NCBI GenBank assembly: GCA_021325375.1
Contig: JAJPHG010000041.1
Location: 1-64,000 of the forward strand
From: Alphaproteobacteria bacterium
GTDB lineage: Bacteria > Pseudomonadota > Alphaproteobacteria > Micropepsales > Micropepsaceae
Reading direction: 5' to 3'
DNA: 64,000 nucleotides
This document shows, one piece after another, positions 53,709-63,206 of the stretch (the first letter of the stretch is position 1; every line of letters begins with the position of its first letter). The translations under genes were made by a program, and so were the position numbers. The notes below the pieces were generated by a model. The model made no database searches. It saw only the letters and a list, made by a program, of their open reading frames with translations, and was not told the DNA's origin.

Positions 53709-55450
53709 GCCTCCCCCGTCCTTACGGGGGAGGATGACAGCGCTCCCGCAATCAATCCCCGCAATGAATTCCCGAATAACACTTCCCCCTCCTCCAGATC
53801 GTCCGGCATCAGCACCGCTTCGCGGCATTCGCCGCGCTCGAGCATCTCGCGGCGCAGCACACCGTCGAGGATGCCTGACGAGAGCGGCGGGGTCAGAAGC
53901 TCGCCTCCGCGCCGCACGAAAACCGTGCTGCGGCTGCCTTCCGCGACCTCGCCGCGCTCGTTGAGAAAGATCGTCTCGTCGACGCCGGGCAGCAGTTCGA
54001 GAGGCTCGCGCCAATTCGTCTTGTGGCGCGCGAGCGTGTCGCAGCTCGGCACGCGATTGGGCGAGATCGCGTAGGTCCAACGCGCTTGATCGCGACCAAG
54101 CGGTGCGGTCGTCACATCGAACATGCCTGTTTCGTCGAGAGCCACGCGCACGCGCAACGTTTCTTCGCAGCCTTCGGGCAGCACGAGCCGCGCGCGGTCG
54201 AAAGGGATGCCGAAACAGGCCGCCGAACGCGCCATCCGTTCGAGATGGCGCTCCAGCCGCACGAAGCCCTCGCCCGGCTGCCAGCGCAGCGTCTCGATCA
54301 GCGTGAGCGGCCGCCGCGCGGCCTCATAGTATCGCGCCTTGAGCAGGCATTCGGCATATTCCGAATGCGCGCCGGAATCCTGCACCACGGCGCCGCCGAT
54401 GCCGAGCTCGCCCTCCCCGCCGCTGATCGTCAGTGTACGGATCGCGACGTTGAAGCGCGCCGATCCGTCCGGCGAGAAATGCCCGATGGCGCCGCAATAC
54501 AGGCCGCGCGGGCTCACCTCCAATTCGCTCAAGATCTCCATCGCGCGGATCTTGGGCGCGCCGGTCACCGAGCCGCAGGGGAAGAGCGCGCGCGCGATGG
54601 TCTCGACATCCGCGCCCTTCTTCATCCGCGCGCGCACGGTGGAGACCATGGTGTGCAGCGTCGGATAGGTCTCGACCGTGAACAGCCCCTCGACGCGCAC
54701 GCTGCCGAGCTCTGCGATGCGGCCGAGATCGTTGCGCAGCAGGTCGACGATCATCAGGTTCTCCGCGCGGTCCTTCTCGCTGGCCAGCAGCGCCGCGCGC
54801 GCGGCGGCGTCGGACGCGGGATCGGCGCCGCGCGCGATCGTGCCCTTCATCGGTTTCGCGGTGATGCCGCCATCCGCGTCCAGCGCGAAGAACAGCTCGG
54901 GCGACAGCGACAGGATCTGCCGTTCGCCGTCGTCGACGAAGGCGCCATAGGCCGCGTTCGACTGCGCCCGCAGGCGGGCATAGAGCGCGCGCGCACAGCC
55001 CGCGAACGCGAAACGCGAACGGAGGCTCAGATTGGCCTGGTAGATGTCGCCGTCCGCGATGTAGCGGCGCACGCGGGCGAAGCGGCGCTCATAGGCGGCC
55101 GCGTCCCATTCGTGCCGGAGCCGCCCGGCATAGGCGCGACCGCCCGGGTCCGGCACGGCCGGCTCCATGCGCTCGAACAGGCCGAACCAGAGCAGCGGCA
55201 CGCTCCGCCGCGCGGGCAGCAGGGGCCGCAGGCGGGGCTCCAGGAGATAGCCGAGCTCGTAGGAGAAATAGCCCGCGGCATGCAGGCCCCGCTCCAGGGC
55301 CCGCGCGATGGCTGCGAAGGCCTGCGGCACCTCGCCAGGCGCATCGGCCCGGACCGCGCCGGAAAAGCCCGCAAACCGGGTCAGGCGCTCGCAGCCGGGC
55401 GTGGCGTCGTCGAGGAGGACGCTGGGAAGGAAGCGATCGCTCCGGGTCAA
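53705..55450 (-). CDS. pabBC: Fused aminodeoxychorismate synthase I and ADC lyase
   Basis: 581 residues. The N-terminal about 340 residues are PabB (IADGDIYQANLSLR, AKPMKGTIARG, ENLMIVDLLRNDLGR, FPCGSVTGAPKIRAMEI). The C-terminal 230 residues are a PLP-dependent aminodeoxychorismate lyase, with the presumed PLP lysine in LARHKTNWR and FLNERGEVAEGS. Together they make p-aminobenzoate for folate; the glutaminase PabA is not in the window. The start is TTG 55450, overlapping the hicB stop as TTGA, so translation is probably coupled to the antitoxin gene. Confidence 0.88.
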   Translation of the reverse strand: MTRSDRFLPSVLLDDATPGCERLTRFAGFSGAVRADAPGEVPQAFAAIARALERGLHAAGYFSYELGYLLEPRLRPLLPARRSVPLLWFGLFERMEPAVPDPGGRAYAGRLRHEWDAAAYERRFARVRRYIADGDIYQANLSLRSRFAFAGCARALYARLRAQSNAAYGAFVDDGERQILSLSPELFFALDADGGITAKPMKGTIARGADPASDAAARAALLASEKDRAENLMIVDLLRNDLGRIAELGSVRVEGLFTVETYPTLHTMVSTVRARMKKGADVETIARALFPCGSVTGAPKIRAMEILSELEVSPRGLYCGAIGHFSPDGSARFNVAIRTLTISGGEGELGIGGAVVQDSGAHSEYAECLLKARYYEAARRPLTLIETLRWQPGEGFVRLERHLERMARSAACFGIPFDRARLVLPEGCEETLRVRVALDETGMFDVTTAPLGRDQARWTYAISPNRVPSCDTLARHKTNWREPLELLPGVDETIFLNERGEVAEGSRSTVFVRRGGELLTPPLSSGILDGVLRREMLERGECREAVLMPDDLEEGEVLFGNSLRGLIAGALSSSPVRTGEA

Positions 55451-55881
55451 GCGAGTTCCCGATTGCGCTGCAACTTCTCGCGCACGGCCTGCGCGAGGTA
55501 GGCGGAGCGCGTCGTTCCTTCGCGCGCGGCGGCCGAATCCAGCCGCTCCACCAGCGCGCGGTCCATCGTGACGTCGAGGCGGACATTCCTTCCAGGTATC
55601 GTCGTTTCCAGCAGCGCAGGCGCGGGGTTCTGCATCGGAATTTGCGTCACCCACTCCCGATCCTTCGTGTTCAATTGGGAATCTTCGGGAAGCTCGATCC
55701 CTTCCGCGACCATGCCTTCGATATGCAGAGCGAGCGCCTCCTTCGCGTTTTTCATCGCGTCGAGCGCCGTCTCGCCCTGGCTCACACAGCCCGGCAAGTC
55801 GGGAAAGACCACGTCCCAGCCGTCCTCGGGCCCGTCTCCGGGCTGCTGGTACGCGATCGCACGGTACCATTTCGTCGCCAT
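55447..55881 (-). CDS. hicB: HicB antitoxin
   Basis: 144 residues from ATG 55881. The degenerate RNase-H-like HicB fold reads WDVVFPDLPGCVSQGETALDAM with DLPGC as signature; the C-terminal ribbon-helix-helix is RLDVTMDRALVERLDS and TRSAYLAQAV. It neutralises HicA and represses the operon. It starts 1 nt after the hicA stop and its own stop overlaps the pabBC start. Confidence 0.88.
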   Translation of the reverse strand: MATKWYRAIAYQQPGDGPEDGWDVVFPDLPGCVSQGETALDAMKNAKEALALHIEGMVAEGIELPEDSQLNTKDREWVTQIPMQNPAPALLETTIPGRNVRLDVTMDRALVERLDSAAAREGTTRSAYLAQAVREKLQRNRELA

Positions 55882-55882
55882 C

Positions 55883-56080
55883 TCATCTGCTCCTGAGCTT
55901 GAGGCCGGCCTGCCGCTCGATGGATGCAAGGGTGCCCGGTTTCAAGTCTCGCGATCCGTGCATGGGAAGCGTCATCAATCCCGGCTTGGAGGGATGCTTG
56001 AGCTGGCGGTGCGAGCCCTTGGAGCGCACCTCGACCCAGCCATCCGCCCCTAAAGCCTGGAGCACCTGCCTAGCATTCAT
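55883..56080 (-). CDS. hicA: HicA toxin (mRNA interferase)
   Basis: 65 residues from ATG 56080. The double-stranded-RNA-binding-like fold has VRSKGSHRQLKHPSKPGL, in which the His of GSHR is the catalytic residue, and GTLASIERQAGL. HicA cleaves mRNA and tmRNA. A -10 hexamer TATAAT (minus strand, near 56088) is only 6 nt before the ATG, so the transcript may be nearly leaderless. Confidence 0.88.
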   Translation of the reverse strand: MNARQVLQALGADGWVEVRSKGSHRQLKHPSKPGLMTLPMHGSRDLKPGTLASIERQAGLKLRSR

Positions 56081-56177
56081 GTGTACATTATACGTTTGAC
56101 TATAAGCAAAATTAAAGTGGCCTGAACTGTGCCTCCGGTGCTTTGAAACCGGAGGTTCATGATTTGGACGGGTTTCC

Positions 56178-56206
56178 CTTGATCGGGCGGCCAACGTCCC
56201 CACATT
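56178..56206 (+). promoter_or_regulatory. Sigma-32 (RpoH)-type promoter of the Hsp20 gene
   Basis: CTTGATC at 56178-56184, a 13-nt spacer, and CCCCACATT at 56198-56206 closely match the RpoH consensus CTTGAAA / CCCCATnT. The start would be near 56213, giving a leader of about 75 nt. Fits the small heat-shock gene that follows. Confidence 0.6.
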
Positions 56207-56287
56207 GTATGCATGACGGTGCCCATTCGGGGCCGCAACGAAGTACCCGGCGAGGCCGGCAGAGCCGCTTGAAGGAGGGCTTTGGGT

Positions 56288-56755
56288 ATGAGCAGAACTG
56301 CCTATTTCAACAGCCCGTTTCTATTGGGTTTCGAGCACCTGGACCGGCTGCTCGAGCGGACCGCGAAGGCGGCGGGGGACGGTTATCCCCCTTACAACAT
56401 TGAGCAATCGGGCGACGAGAGCCTGCGCATCACGCTGGCGGTTGCCGGCTTCGGGCCCGATGAGCTGAACGTGACGGTCGAGGACCGCCAGCTCGTCATC
56501 AAGGGCAAACAGAACGAACAGACGGATCGGACGTTTCTCCACAGGGGGATCGCCGCCCGCCAGTTCCAGCGCTCCTTTGTTCTCGCGGAGGGCATCGAGG
56601 TGACCGGCGCGGAACTGTGTAACGGACTTTTGACCGTGGAGCTGACGCGGCCGAAGGCGGAACCGGTGGTAAGGACCGTTGAGATAAGGACGGGCGACAA
56701 CAATACCGCAGTTGTCGCCGGGAGGCGCCGGAGCGGGGAAGGAGGTCTGTCATGA
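56288..56755 (+). CDS. Small heat-shock protein (Hsp20 family)
   Basis: 155 residues from ATG 56288, with AGGAGG 9 nt upstream. The alpha-crystallin domain runs from about 40 to 130: PPYNIEQSGDESLRITLAVAGF, LVIKGKQ, FLHRGIAARQFQRSFVLAEGI; the C-terminal LTVELTRPKAEPVVRTVEI has the IxI-like anchor. An ATP-independent chaperone holding unfolded proteins. Overlaps the DUF1150 gene by 4 nt. Confidence 0.92.
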   Translation: MSRTAYFNSPFLLGFEHLDRLLERTAKAAGDGYPPYNIEQSGDESLRITLAVAGFGPDELNVTVEDRQLVIKGKQNEQTDRTFLHRGIAARQFQRSFVLAEGIEVTGAELCNGLLTVELTRPKAEPVVRTVEIRTGDNNTAVVAGRRRSGEGGLS

Positions 56756-57003
56756 CCCAGGATTTCGAATACGAAGATGCGCCTGAAGGCGCGGAGCAGA
56801 CCCGCATCGCCTACATCAAGCCCACGGGCTCGGAGGAAGCGCACCGCCTCGGCATCATCCCGCCGGGCATCGAGCTTCCGCCCGGCATCAAGCTCTATGT
56901 GCTGCACGCCGTCGACGGCAGCGTGCTCGGCTACACGGACGGCTATGCCTCGGCCTATGGCGCCGCGGTGCAGAACAACCTGACGCCGGTGAGCGTGCAC
57001 TGA
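56752..57003 (+). CDS. DUF1150 family protein
   Basis: 83 residues: RIAYIKPTGSEEAHRLGI, PPGIELPPGIKLYVLHAVDG and SVLGYTDGYASAYGAAVQN match the DUF1150 family, small alphaproteobacterial proteins often next to Hsp20 genes. Function unknown; coupling by the ATGA overlap suggests heat co-expression. Confidence 0.85.
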   Translation: MTQDFEYEDAPEGAEQTRIAYIKPTGSEEAHRLGIIPPGIELPPGIKLYVLHAVDGSVLGYTDGYASAYGAAVQNNLTPVSVH

Positions 57004-57007
57004 AAAG

Positions 57008-57090
57008 GCGAATAGCGAAGTAGCGAATGGCGAATGGGGAAACGCGAGTAACTATTCGCTACTCGCCATTCGCTATTCGCTATTCGCGAA
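57008..57090. repeat. Inverted and tandem GCGAATAG-type repeat
   Basis: A run of GCGAATA/GCGAATGG words is followed by the complementary TATTCGC/CCATTCGC words, allowing a long imperfect hairpin between the convergent DUF1150 and ptsN genes. It likely terminates transcripts. Repeats of this TATTCGC type are common intergenic elements. Confidence 0.6.
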
Positions 57091-57092
57091 TA

Positions 57093-57560
57093 TCACGCCG
57101 CGCGCGCGCTGGCGGTGGGTTCCGTCAAGATCGCGTAGAGCGCTTCCGCTTTCGTCGCGGCGCGGAGCTTTTCGCAGGTCGCCTGGTTGCGCATCAGGCG
57201 CGAGACGCGGGCGAGCGCCTTGAGATGATCGGCGCCGGCGTCGTCGGGCGCGAGCAGCATGAACACCAGATCCACCGGCTGCTTGTCGACAGCGTCGTAG
57301 TCGATCGCCGTCTCCAGCCGCGCGAAGACGCCCACGATGGTCTTGATGTCCGGCATGCGGCCGTGGGGGACGGCGATGCCGGAGCCGACGCCGGTCGAGC
57401 CCAGACGCTCGCGCTCGGTCAGCGTCTCGAAGATCTTGCGCTCGTCGATGCCGCTGATCTGCGCCGCCCGCGCCGACAGATCCTGCAGCAGCTGCTTCTT
57501 GCTGCGCACCTTCAACGACGCGAAGACGGCATCCGGCTTGAGCAGATCGGAGATATTCAT
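57093..57560 (-). CDS. ptsN: Nitrogen-regulatory PTS IIA protein
   Basis: 155 residues with the phosphorylatable His66 in GIAVPHGRMP. EIIA-Ntr links PEP and nitrogen status to potassium and cell-envelope control. It is separated from rpoN by 248 nt in which the usual hpf gene is missing. It ends at a run of Ala (SARAA). Confidence 0.94.
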   Translation of the reverse strand: MNISDLLKPDAVFASLKVRSKKQLLQDLSARAAQISGIDERKIFETLTERERLGSTGVGSGIAVPHGRMPDIKTIVGVFARLETAIDYDAVDKQPVDLVFMLLAPDDAGADHLKALARVSRLMRNQATCEKLRAATKAEALYAILTEPTASARAA

Positions 57561-57808
57561 CTATGACCTTCTGATGACGACGAAGCAGTGCCGCGCCGCA
57601 GCATGGGCGGTCGGCAAGCGCAGGCCTTTGGCGCGAGAGGGCTTAAGATTCAACACCATTTTCCCTAAGCCAAAACGTATTGCGGCGCTTTCGGTTTCGC
57701 GGCCTGTTTTGAACGATTCAAGGCTTCTGACCGGCCCCTTCTTGAATAGTCTCGGTCGAAAAGGCGGCGCTGTTTAGGCTTGCCCTTGGGGAATGTCAAC
57801 GCTTGCAA

Positions 57809-59311
57809 TTAACGAAGTTCGGCGCCAGTCGAATCCCCGAATTTCTGCCGTCTACGCTCGACCGAAGACGGGATGCGCATCGCCTCGCGATACTTTGCGA
57901 CAGTGCGGCGCGCGATGTTGACGCCGTCCGCGGTGAGCAGCGAGACGATGCGGTCGTCGGAGAGAACCTCGCGCTTGCCCTCGTTCTCGATCATCTCGCG
58001 GATGCGGTCGCGCACGGCTTCGGCCGAGTGCGCTTCCGCGCCGTTCACCGACTGGATCGAGGCGGTGAAGAAGTATTTGAGCTCGAACACGCCGCGCGGC
58101 GTCGCCACGTATTTGTTCGAGGTGACGCGGCTCACCGTCGACTCGTGCATCTGAATCGCGTCGGCGACGGTGCGCAGGTTCAGCGGCCGCAGGTGACGCA
58201 CGCCATAGGTGAGGAAGCCGTCCTGCTGGCGCACGATCTCGCTCGCGACCTTCATGATGGTGCGGGCGCGCTGGTCGAGGCTCTTCACCAGCCAGTTGGC
58301 GTTGTTCAGGCACTCGGTCAGGTAATTCTTCGAATCCTTGTCGCGCGCGCCCTTGGACACTTTCGCGTAGTAGCGCGAATTGACGAGCAGGCGCGGCAGC
58401 GTGTCGGCGTTGAGCTCGATGTGCCAGAGGCCGTCGGGGCCCTCCTTGACGAAGACGTCGGGGATCACCGGCTGCACCGGCTCGGTGCCGAAGGCGAGGC
58501 CCGGCTTGGGCGTCAGCGCGCGGATTTCCGCCACCATGTCGGCGATGTCTTCCGCGTCGACGCCGCAGATGGCGCAGAGCGCGGCCGTCTCGCGCCGCGC
58601 CACGAGGTCGAGGCGCGTGAGCAGCGCCGCCATCGCCGGATCGAGACGATCCTGGGCCTTCAATTGCAGCGACAGGCATTCGGCCAGGTCGCGCGCGGCG
58701 ACGCCGATGGGATCGAAGCCCTGCAGCACGCGCAGCACCTCTTCGACGCAGTCGCGCGACGTGCCCAGGCGGCCGGCCAGCTCGTCGAGATCGATGCGCA
58801 GATAGCCCGCCTCGTCCACGGCGTCGATCAGCGCCAGGCACACCAGCCGCCTCTCCGGCGTCAGCGCCGCGATGGCGAGCTGTTCCTCGAGGTGATCCTT
58901 GAGCGAGCCGCCAGCGGCGACCGAGGATTCGAGGCCGCCGTCCTCGCCGTCGAAGCTTTGGCCGCCGCGCACCGTGGTCCAATCGGTCAGGGGGGCTGCG
59001 GGCATCGGCGCCTCGCCGCTGTCGTACTTGTCCTCGTGCGAGGCGTCCATGTCCTCGGCCTTGGAGAAATCCTCGCGCGCCAGCGCCGCGTCCAGCGTCT
59101 CCGCAGCCGGAGCCTCGGCCTCGGCGTGCTCGCGCTCGGGCTCGGGCGGACCGTCGTCGCGCTCCAGGAGCGGGTTCTTCTCCAGCTCCTGCTCGCAATA
59201 TTCGTTGAGCTCGATGTTGGAGAGCTGCAGCAGCTTGATCGCCTGCTGCAACTGCGGCGTCATGACGAGCGACTGCCCCTGCCGGATCTCGAGACGCTGC
59301 CCCAACGCCAT
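57809..59311 (-). CDS. rpoN: RNA polymerase sigma-54 factor
   Basis: 500 residues. N-terminal glutamine-rich region (QSLVMTPQLQQAIKLLQLSN), an acidic spacer with Glu/Ala-rich sequence, core-binding domain (ALTPKPGLAFG), HTH, and the C-terminal RpoN box ARRTVAKYREAM. It directs transcription from -24/-12 promoters with enhancer-binding ATPases. It lies downstream of lptB, as in most proteobacteria. Confidence 0.95.
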   Translation of the reverse strand: MALGQRLEIRQGQSLVMTPQLQQAIKLLQLSNIELNEYCEQELEKNPLLERDDGPPEPEREHAEAEAPAAETLDAALAREDFSKAEDMDASHEDKYDSGEAPMPAAPLTDWTTVRGGQSFDGEDGGLESSVAAGGSLKDHLEEQLAIAALTPERRLVCLALIDAVDEAGYLRIDLDELAGRLGTSRDCVEEVLRVLQGFDPIGVAARDLAECLSLQLKAQDRLDPAMAALLTRLDLVARRETAALCAICGVDAEDIADMVAEIRALTPKPGLAFGTEPVQPVIPDVFVKEGPDGLWHIELNADTLPRLLVNSRYYAKVSKGARDKDSKNYLTECLNNANWLVKSLDQRARTIMKVASEIVRQQDGFLTYGVRHLRPLNLRTVADAIQMHESTVSRVTSNKYVATPRGVFELKYFFTASIQSVNGAEAHSAEAVRDRIREMIENEGKREVLSDDRIVSLLTADGVNIARRTVAKYREAMRIPSSVERRRQKFGDSTGAELR

Positions 59312-59326
59312 GACGCTACTCGTCGC

Positions 59327-60124
<798 letters not shown>

Positions 60125-60165
60125 GGCAAGAACCATGCCTATCTGTGTTTAAGGAAACATGAACC

Positions 60166-60729
60166 TTACGGATTGGGGTTTTGCGTATCTTGTGGCGTAG
60201 CCGGCTTGTTGTTCGACTGGGTACTTGGCGGTGGGGTAAACAATCCCTGAACGCGGTTGCCGGTCATGCCCTTGGCGTTGAGATGCGCCATGCCGGTGAC
60301 GAGGTTGACCACCAGCGTCGTGCCCCGCATCACGTTCTTCTCCTTGTTCAGGACCACGCGTCCCGTCAGCGTGATGAGCCGGGGCGCGACCTCGTAGACG
60401 CCCGCGTCGCCCTTCGCGTTACCGTTGGGCGCGACGAACAGCACGTTGCCGTTGGCGTAGATCTTGTCGGGCTTCCCCGCGACCGTGTTGATGCGCACCT
60501 TGTCGGCGTGCAGCGTCATGTCGCCCTGCACGATGATCACGTTGCCGGTATAGACGCCGGTCTTGGCGTTGAGGTCCGCGTCGAAATTGTCCGAAGAGAC
60601 CTGGATCGGCGCGTTGGCGTCCTTGGGGCTCAAGCCCAGCCCCGTCGTGACCTGCGCGGACGCGGGCCCGGCGCAAAGCGCGAACAATGCGAAAATCGGG
60701 ACCCAGCGTCTCATTTGGCCCAGTCTCAT
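60166..60729 (-). CDS. lptA: LPS transport periplasmic protein LptA
   Basis: 187 residues from ATG 60729 (ATGA overlap with lptC; another ATG at 60714 is possible). Signal peptide ends PASAQ. The OstA/LptA beta-jellyroll is seen in IQVSSDNFDADLNAKTGVYTGNV (segments shorter than 20 recognised: VYTGNVIIVQGDMTLHADKV) and ANGNVLFVAPNG. The Pro/Asn-rich tail (TQNPNP) is unique. It forms the periplasmic bridge for LPS. Confidence 0.9.
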   Translation of the reverse strand: MRLGQMRRWVPIFALFALCAGPASAQVTTGLGLSPKDANAPIQVSSDNFDADLNAKTGVYTGNVIIVQGDMTLHADKVRINTVAGKPDKIYANGNVLFVAPNGNAKGDAGVYEVAPRLITLTGRVVLNKEKNVMRGTTLVVNLVTGMAHLNAKGMTGNRVQGLFTPPPSTQSNNKPATPQDTQNPNP

Positions 60730-61424
60730 TTGGGATGCGTCCTCATGGCGGAAGGCAGGATCGTGGTGTGGACGCGGCCCGTCAGGTGCAGCATCTGCTT
60801 CAGGCGGTCGAACTCGAAGCGGTCGCCGCGCATCGCGCCGAACGGCCCGTGGCCGGTGACCGGGTTCCTGCCGTGATAGAGACCTTTCTTCATCTCCACG
60901 TCCAAGGTCGAAGTGTGCAACTCGTAGCCGGAGTCGGAATAGAACGCGATGCCGCCGATGAGATTGAGCAGGCCTTTGTCCATGTCGAAGAAGCCGGCCA
61001 CGGCGGTGGCGTTCATCCAATGGCCATCCTTCGTCGTCATGTCGGCCTCCACCTTCTGCAGATGGACGTGATGGATGTCCTTGGGCTCCTGGATCGCGAT
61101 CTCGGCGGTGATGACGTAGGGATTGCCCTCGTCGTCGGTGCCGGTGAGCTTGGGCTTCTCCATCGCCAAATCGTTCTTGATCATCCCCGTCGTCTTCGCC
61201 TGGATCGAGATGCGGTCCGACGCGCGCGGCAGCAGCGAATAGACCACGACCGCGGCCAGGATCGCGGCGGTCGCGATCGGCAGCGCGCGCTTCATCAGCG
61301 CCACGAACTGGCTGTAGCGGATCGCGTCCAGCGCCGTGCCGCGGGCGCGCGCGGTCCAGTCGCGCGGCGTCCGTCGCGGCGCGGCCGGCGCGGGTGCCGC
61401 GAGAGGAGCCTTGGCGCGCGCCAC
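60726..61424 (-). CDS. lptC: LPS export periplasmic-anchored protein LptC
   Basis: 232 residues from GTG 61424, which abuts the kdsD stop. An about 45-residue Ala/Arg/Pro-rich cytosolic N-terminus precedes one transmembrane helix (about 48-66), then the LptC jellyroll: KPKLTGTDDEGNPYVITAEIA (with the DEGNPY turn) and LLNLIGGIAFYSDSGYEL. Passes LPS from LptBFG to LptA. Confidence 0.9.
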   Translation of the reverse strand: MARAKAPLAAPAPAAPRRTPRDWTARARGTALDAIRYSQFVALMKRALPIATAAILAAVVVYSLLPRASDRISIQAKTTGMIKNDLAMEKPKLTGTDDEGNPYVITAEIAIQEPKDIHHVHLQKVEADMTTKDGHWMNATAVAGFFDMDKGLLNLIGGIAFYSDSGYELHTSTLDVEMKKGLYHGRNPVTGHGPFGAMRGDRFEFDRLKQMLHLTGRVHTTILPSAMRTHPK

Positions 61425-62434
61425 TAGCCGAGCCCCGCGCGCAGGCAGTCGTGGATGTGCAGGATGCCGAGCGGCTTCTTCGATTTGTCCTTAGGGTTCA
61501 AGACAAACAGCTGGGTGATCTTCTTCTCGTTCATCAGCGCCAGCGCCTCGGCCGCGAGTTGGTCGGGATGGGCGATCTTGGGCGCGCGGGTCATCACGTC
61601 CGCGGCTCTTCGGTCGAGCAGGTCGCGGCCCATGTGGCGGCGCAGATCGCCGTCGGTGACGATGCCCACGAGCGCGCCTTTCTTGTCGGTCACGCCGACG
61701 CAGCCGAAGCGGCGCTCGGCGATGGCGACGAGAACGTGCTGCATCGAATCCTTCTCGCCGACCAGCGGGATCTCGTCGCCGGTGTGCATGAGATCGGAGA
61801 CGCGGATGAGCGCGCGGCCGAGGCTGCCGCCGGGATGGAAGTCGCGGTACTGGTCGGCCGAGAAACCGCGCCGCTCCATCAGCGCGACCGCGAGCGCATC
61901 GCCGAGCACCAGCATCAAGGTCGTGGACGTCGTGGGCGCGAGCCCCATCGGGCACGCCTCGCGCGCAGCGGGTAGCACCAGCGCCACGTCGGAAGCCTGC
62001 AGCAGCGTCGATTCCGCGTTGCTCGCCATGCCGATGAGCGGGATCCCGAAGCGCTTGGCATAGGTGATGAGGTCGGAAAGCTCCGCCGTCTCGCCGCGCC
62101 ACGAGAGCATCAGGAGCGCGTCCTGCCGCGTCAGCGCGCCGAGATCGCCGTGGCTGGCCTCGGCGGGGTGGATGAACTGCGCCGGCGTGCCGGTCGAGGC
62201 CAAGGTCGCCGCGATCTTGCGGGCGATGTGGCCGCTCTTGCCCATGCCGCTGACGACCACCCTGCCCTTGACCGAGAGCAGCACGTCGACCGCGCGCGTG
62301 AACTCGCCGTCCAGCGCCTCGCCGAGGGAACGGATCGCCTCGCCCGCGAAATCGAACACGCGCCTTGCCGCGCGCGCGTCGCCCATCGCGCGCGCACGGT
62401 CGGTGAGAACGGCTTTCACGTTTGCGGGACGCAT
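61424..62434 (-). CDS. kdsD: Arabinose-5-phosphate isomerase (KdsD/KpsF)
   Basis: 336 residues: an N-terminal SIS domain (VVVSGMGKSGHIARK, EASHGDLGA, APTTSTTLML) and two C-terminal CBS domains (LMHTGDEIPLVG and VMTRAPKIAHPDQ). Converts ribulose-5-phosphate to arabinose-5-phosphate, the first step to KDO. First gene of the kdsD-lptC-lptA-lptB-rpoN run. Confidence 0.94.
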   Translation of the reverse strand: MRPANVKAVLTDRARAMGDARAARRVFDFAGEAIRSLGEALDGEFTRAVDVLLSVKGRVVVSGMGKSGHIARKIAATLASTGTPAQFIHPAEASHGDLGALTRQDALLMLSWRGETAELSDLITYAKRFGIPLIGMASNAESTLLQASDVALVLPAAREACPMGLAPTTSTTLMLVLGDALAVALMERRGFSADQYRDFHPGGSLGRALIRVSDLMHTGDEIPLVGEKDSMQHVLVAIAERRFGCVGVTDKKGALVGIVTDGDLRRHMGRDLLDRRAADVMTRAPKIAHPDQLAAEALALMNEKKITQLFVLNPKDKSKKPLGILHIHDCLRAGLG

Positions 62435-62533
62435 CCGCCACCCGTTGTTTTCGCGCCGTCCCCCGCCAGGCCGTCACGACAAGGCAAAATCCAGGCCAAT
62501 TTGGCCCAAGGAAGGGGGCCATTCAAGCCGACC

Positions 62534-62554
62534 CGACCCTCCCTCAAGGGGCAG
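62534..62554. repeat. Fragment of the trp-type inverted-repeat element
   Basis: CGACCCTCCCTCAAGGGGCA matches one arm of the element at 19938-20060. It sits in the 131-nt gap between rnd and kdsD, which otherwise shows no gene. A second trace, GGGAGGGAGGGTCGA, lies at about 34808-34822. Confidence 0.5.
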
Positions 62555-62565
62555 GTGAGTCTTTG

Positions 62566-63177
62566 TTAATGCGCGAAAATGTCGACTTCGGGCCAGCCGG
62601 CGAGGTCGAGCGCGACGCGGGCCGGCAGGAAATTGAAGCAGGCCTTGGCGAGCTGTGTGCGCCCCTCGCGCTCCAGCATCATGTCGAGCGCCGCCTTGAG
62701 CTTGTGCAGATAGGCCACGTCGTTGGCCGCATAGGCGAGCTGCTTGTCGGTGAGCTCGGCCGCGCCCCAATCGGAACTCTGCTGCTCCTTCGAGATGTCG
62801 ACGCCCAGAAGCTCCTTCACGAGATCCTTGAGACCATGGCGGTCGGTATAGGTGCGCACGAGCTTGGAGGCGATCTTGGTGCAATAGACCGGCGCCGCCA
62901 CGACATCGAGATGGCGACGGAACATCGCCATGTCGAACCGCGCGAAATGGAAGAGCTTGAGCACGTTCGGATCGGCCAGCATGCGCTTGAGGTTCGGTGC
63001 CGCGTAACCATCCGGTGCGAACTGCACGGCATGCGCCGTGCCGTCGCCGGAGGAAAGCTGCACCAGGCAAAGCCGGTCGCGATACGGATTGAGGCCGAGC
63101 GTCTCGCTGTCGATGGCGACGACGGGACCGAGATCGAGCCCATCGGGTAAGTCTTGCTTGTGGAGTTTGACTTTCAT
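62566..63177 (-). CDS. rnd: Short ribonuclease D (DEDDy exonuclease only)
   Basis: 203 residues from ATG 63177. DEDDy residues: Asp23 and Glu25 in VAIDSETLGL, Asp in FHFARFDMAMF, and Tyr/Asp in LAYAANDVAYLHKL. The HRDC domains of the 370-residue RNase D are absent, as is common in alphaproteobacteria. It trims 3' ends of structured RNA, probably tRNA. It lies upstream of kdsD. Confidence 0.9.
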   Translation of the reverse strand: MKVKLHKQDLPDGLDLGPVVAIDSETLGLNPYRDRLCLVQLSSGDGTAHAVQFAPDGYAAPNLKRMLADPNVLKLFHFARFDMAMFRRHLDVVAAPVYCTKIASKLVRTYTDRHGLKDLVKELLGVDISKEQQSSDWGAAELTDKQLAYAANDVAYLHKLKAALDMMLEREGRTQLAKACFNFLPARVALDLAGWPEVDIFAH

Positions 63178-63206
63178 GCGCCTTCCATAGCCCAAGCGCG
63201 CCGTTC

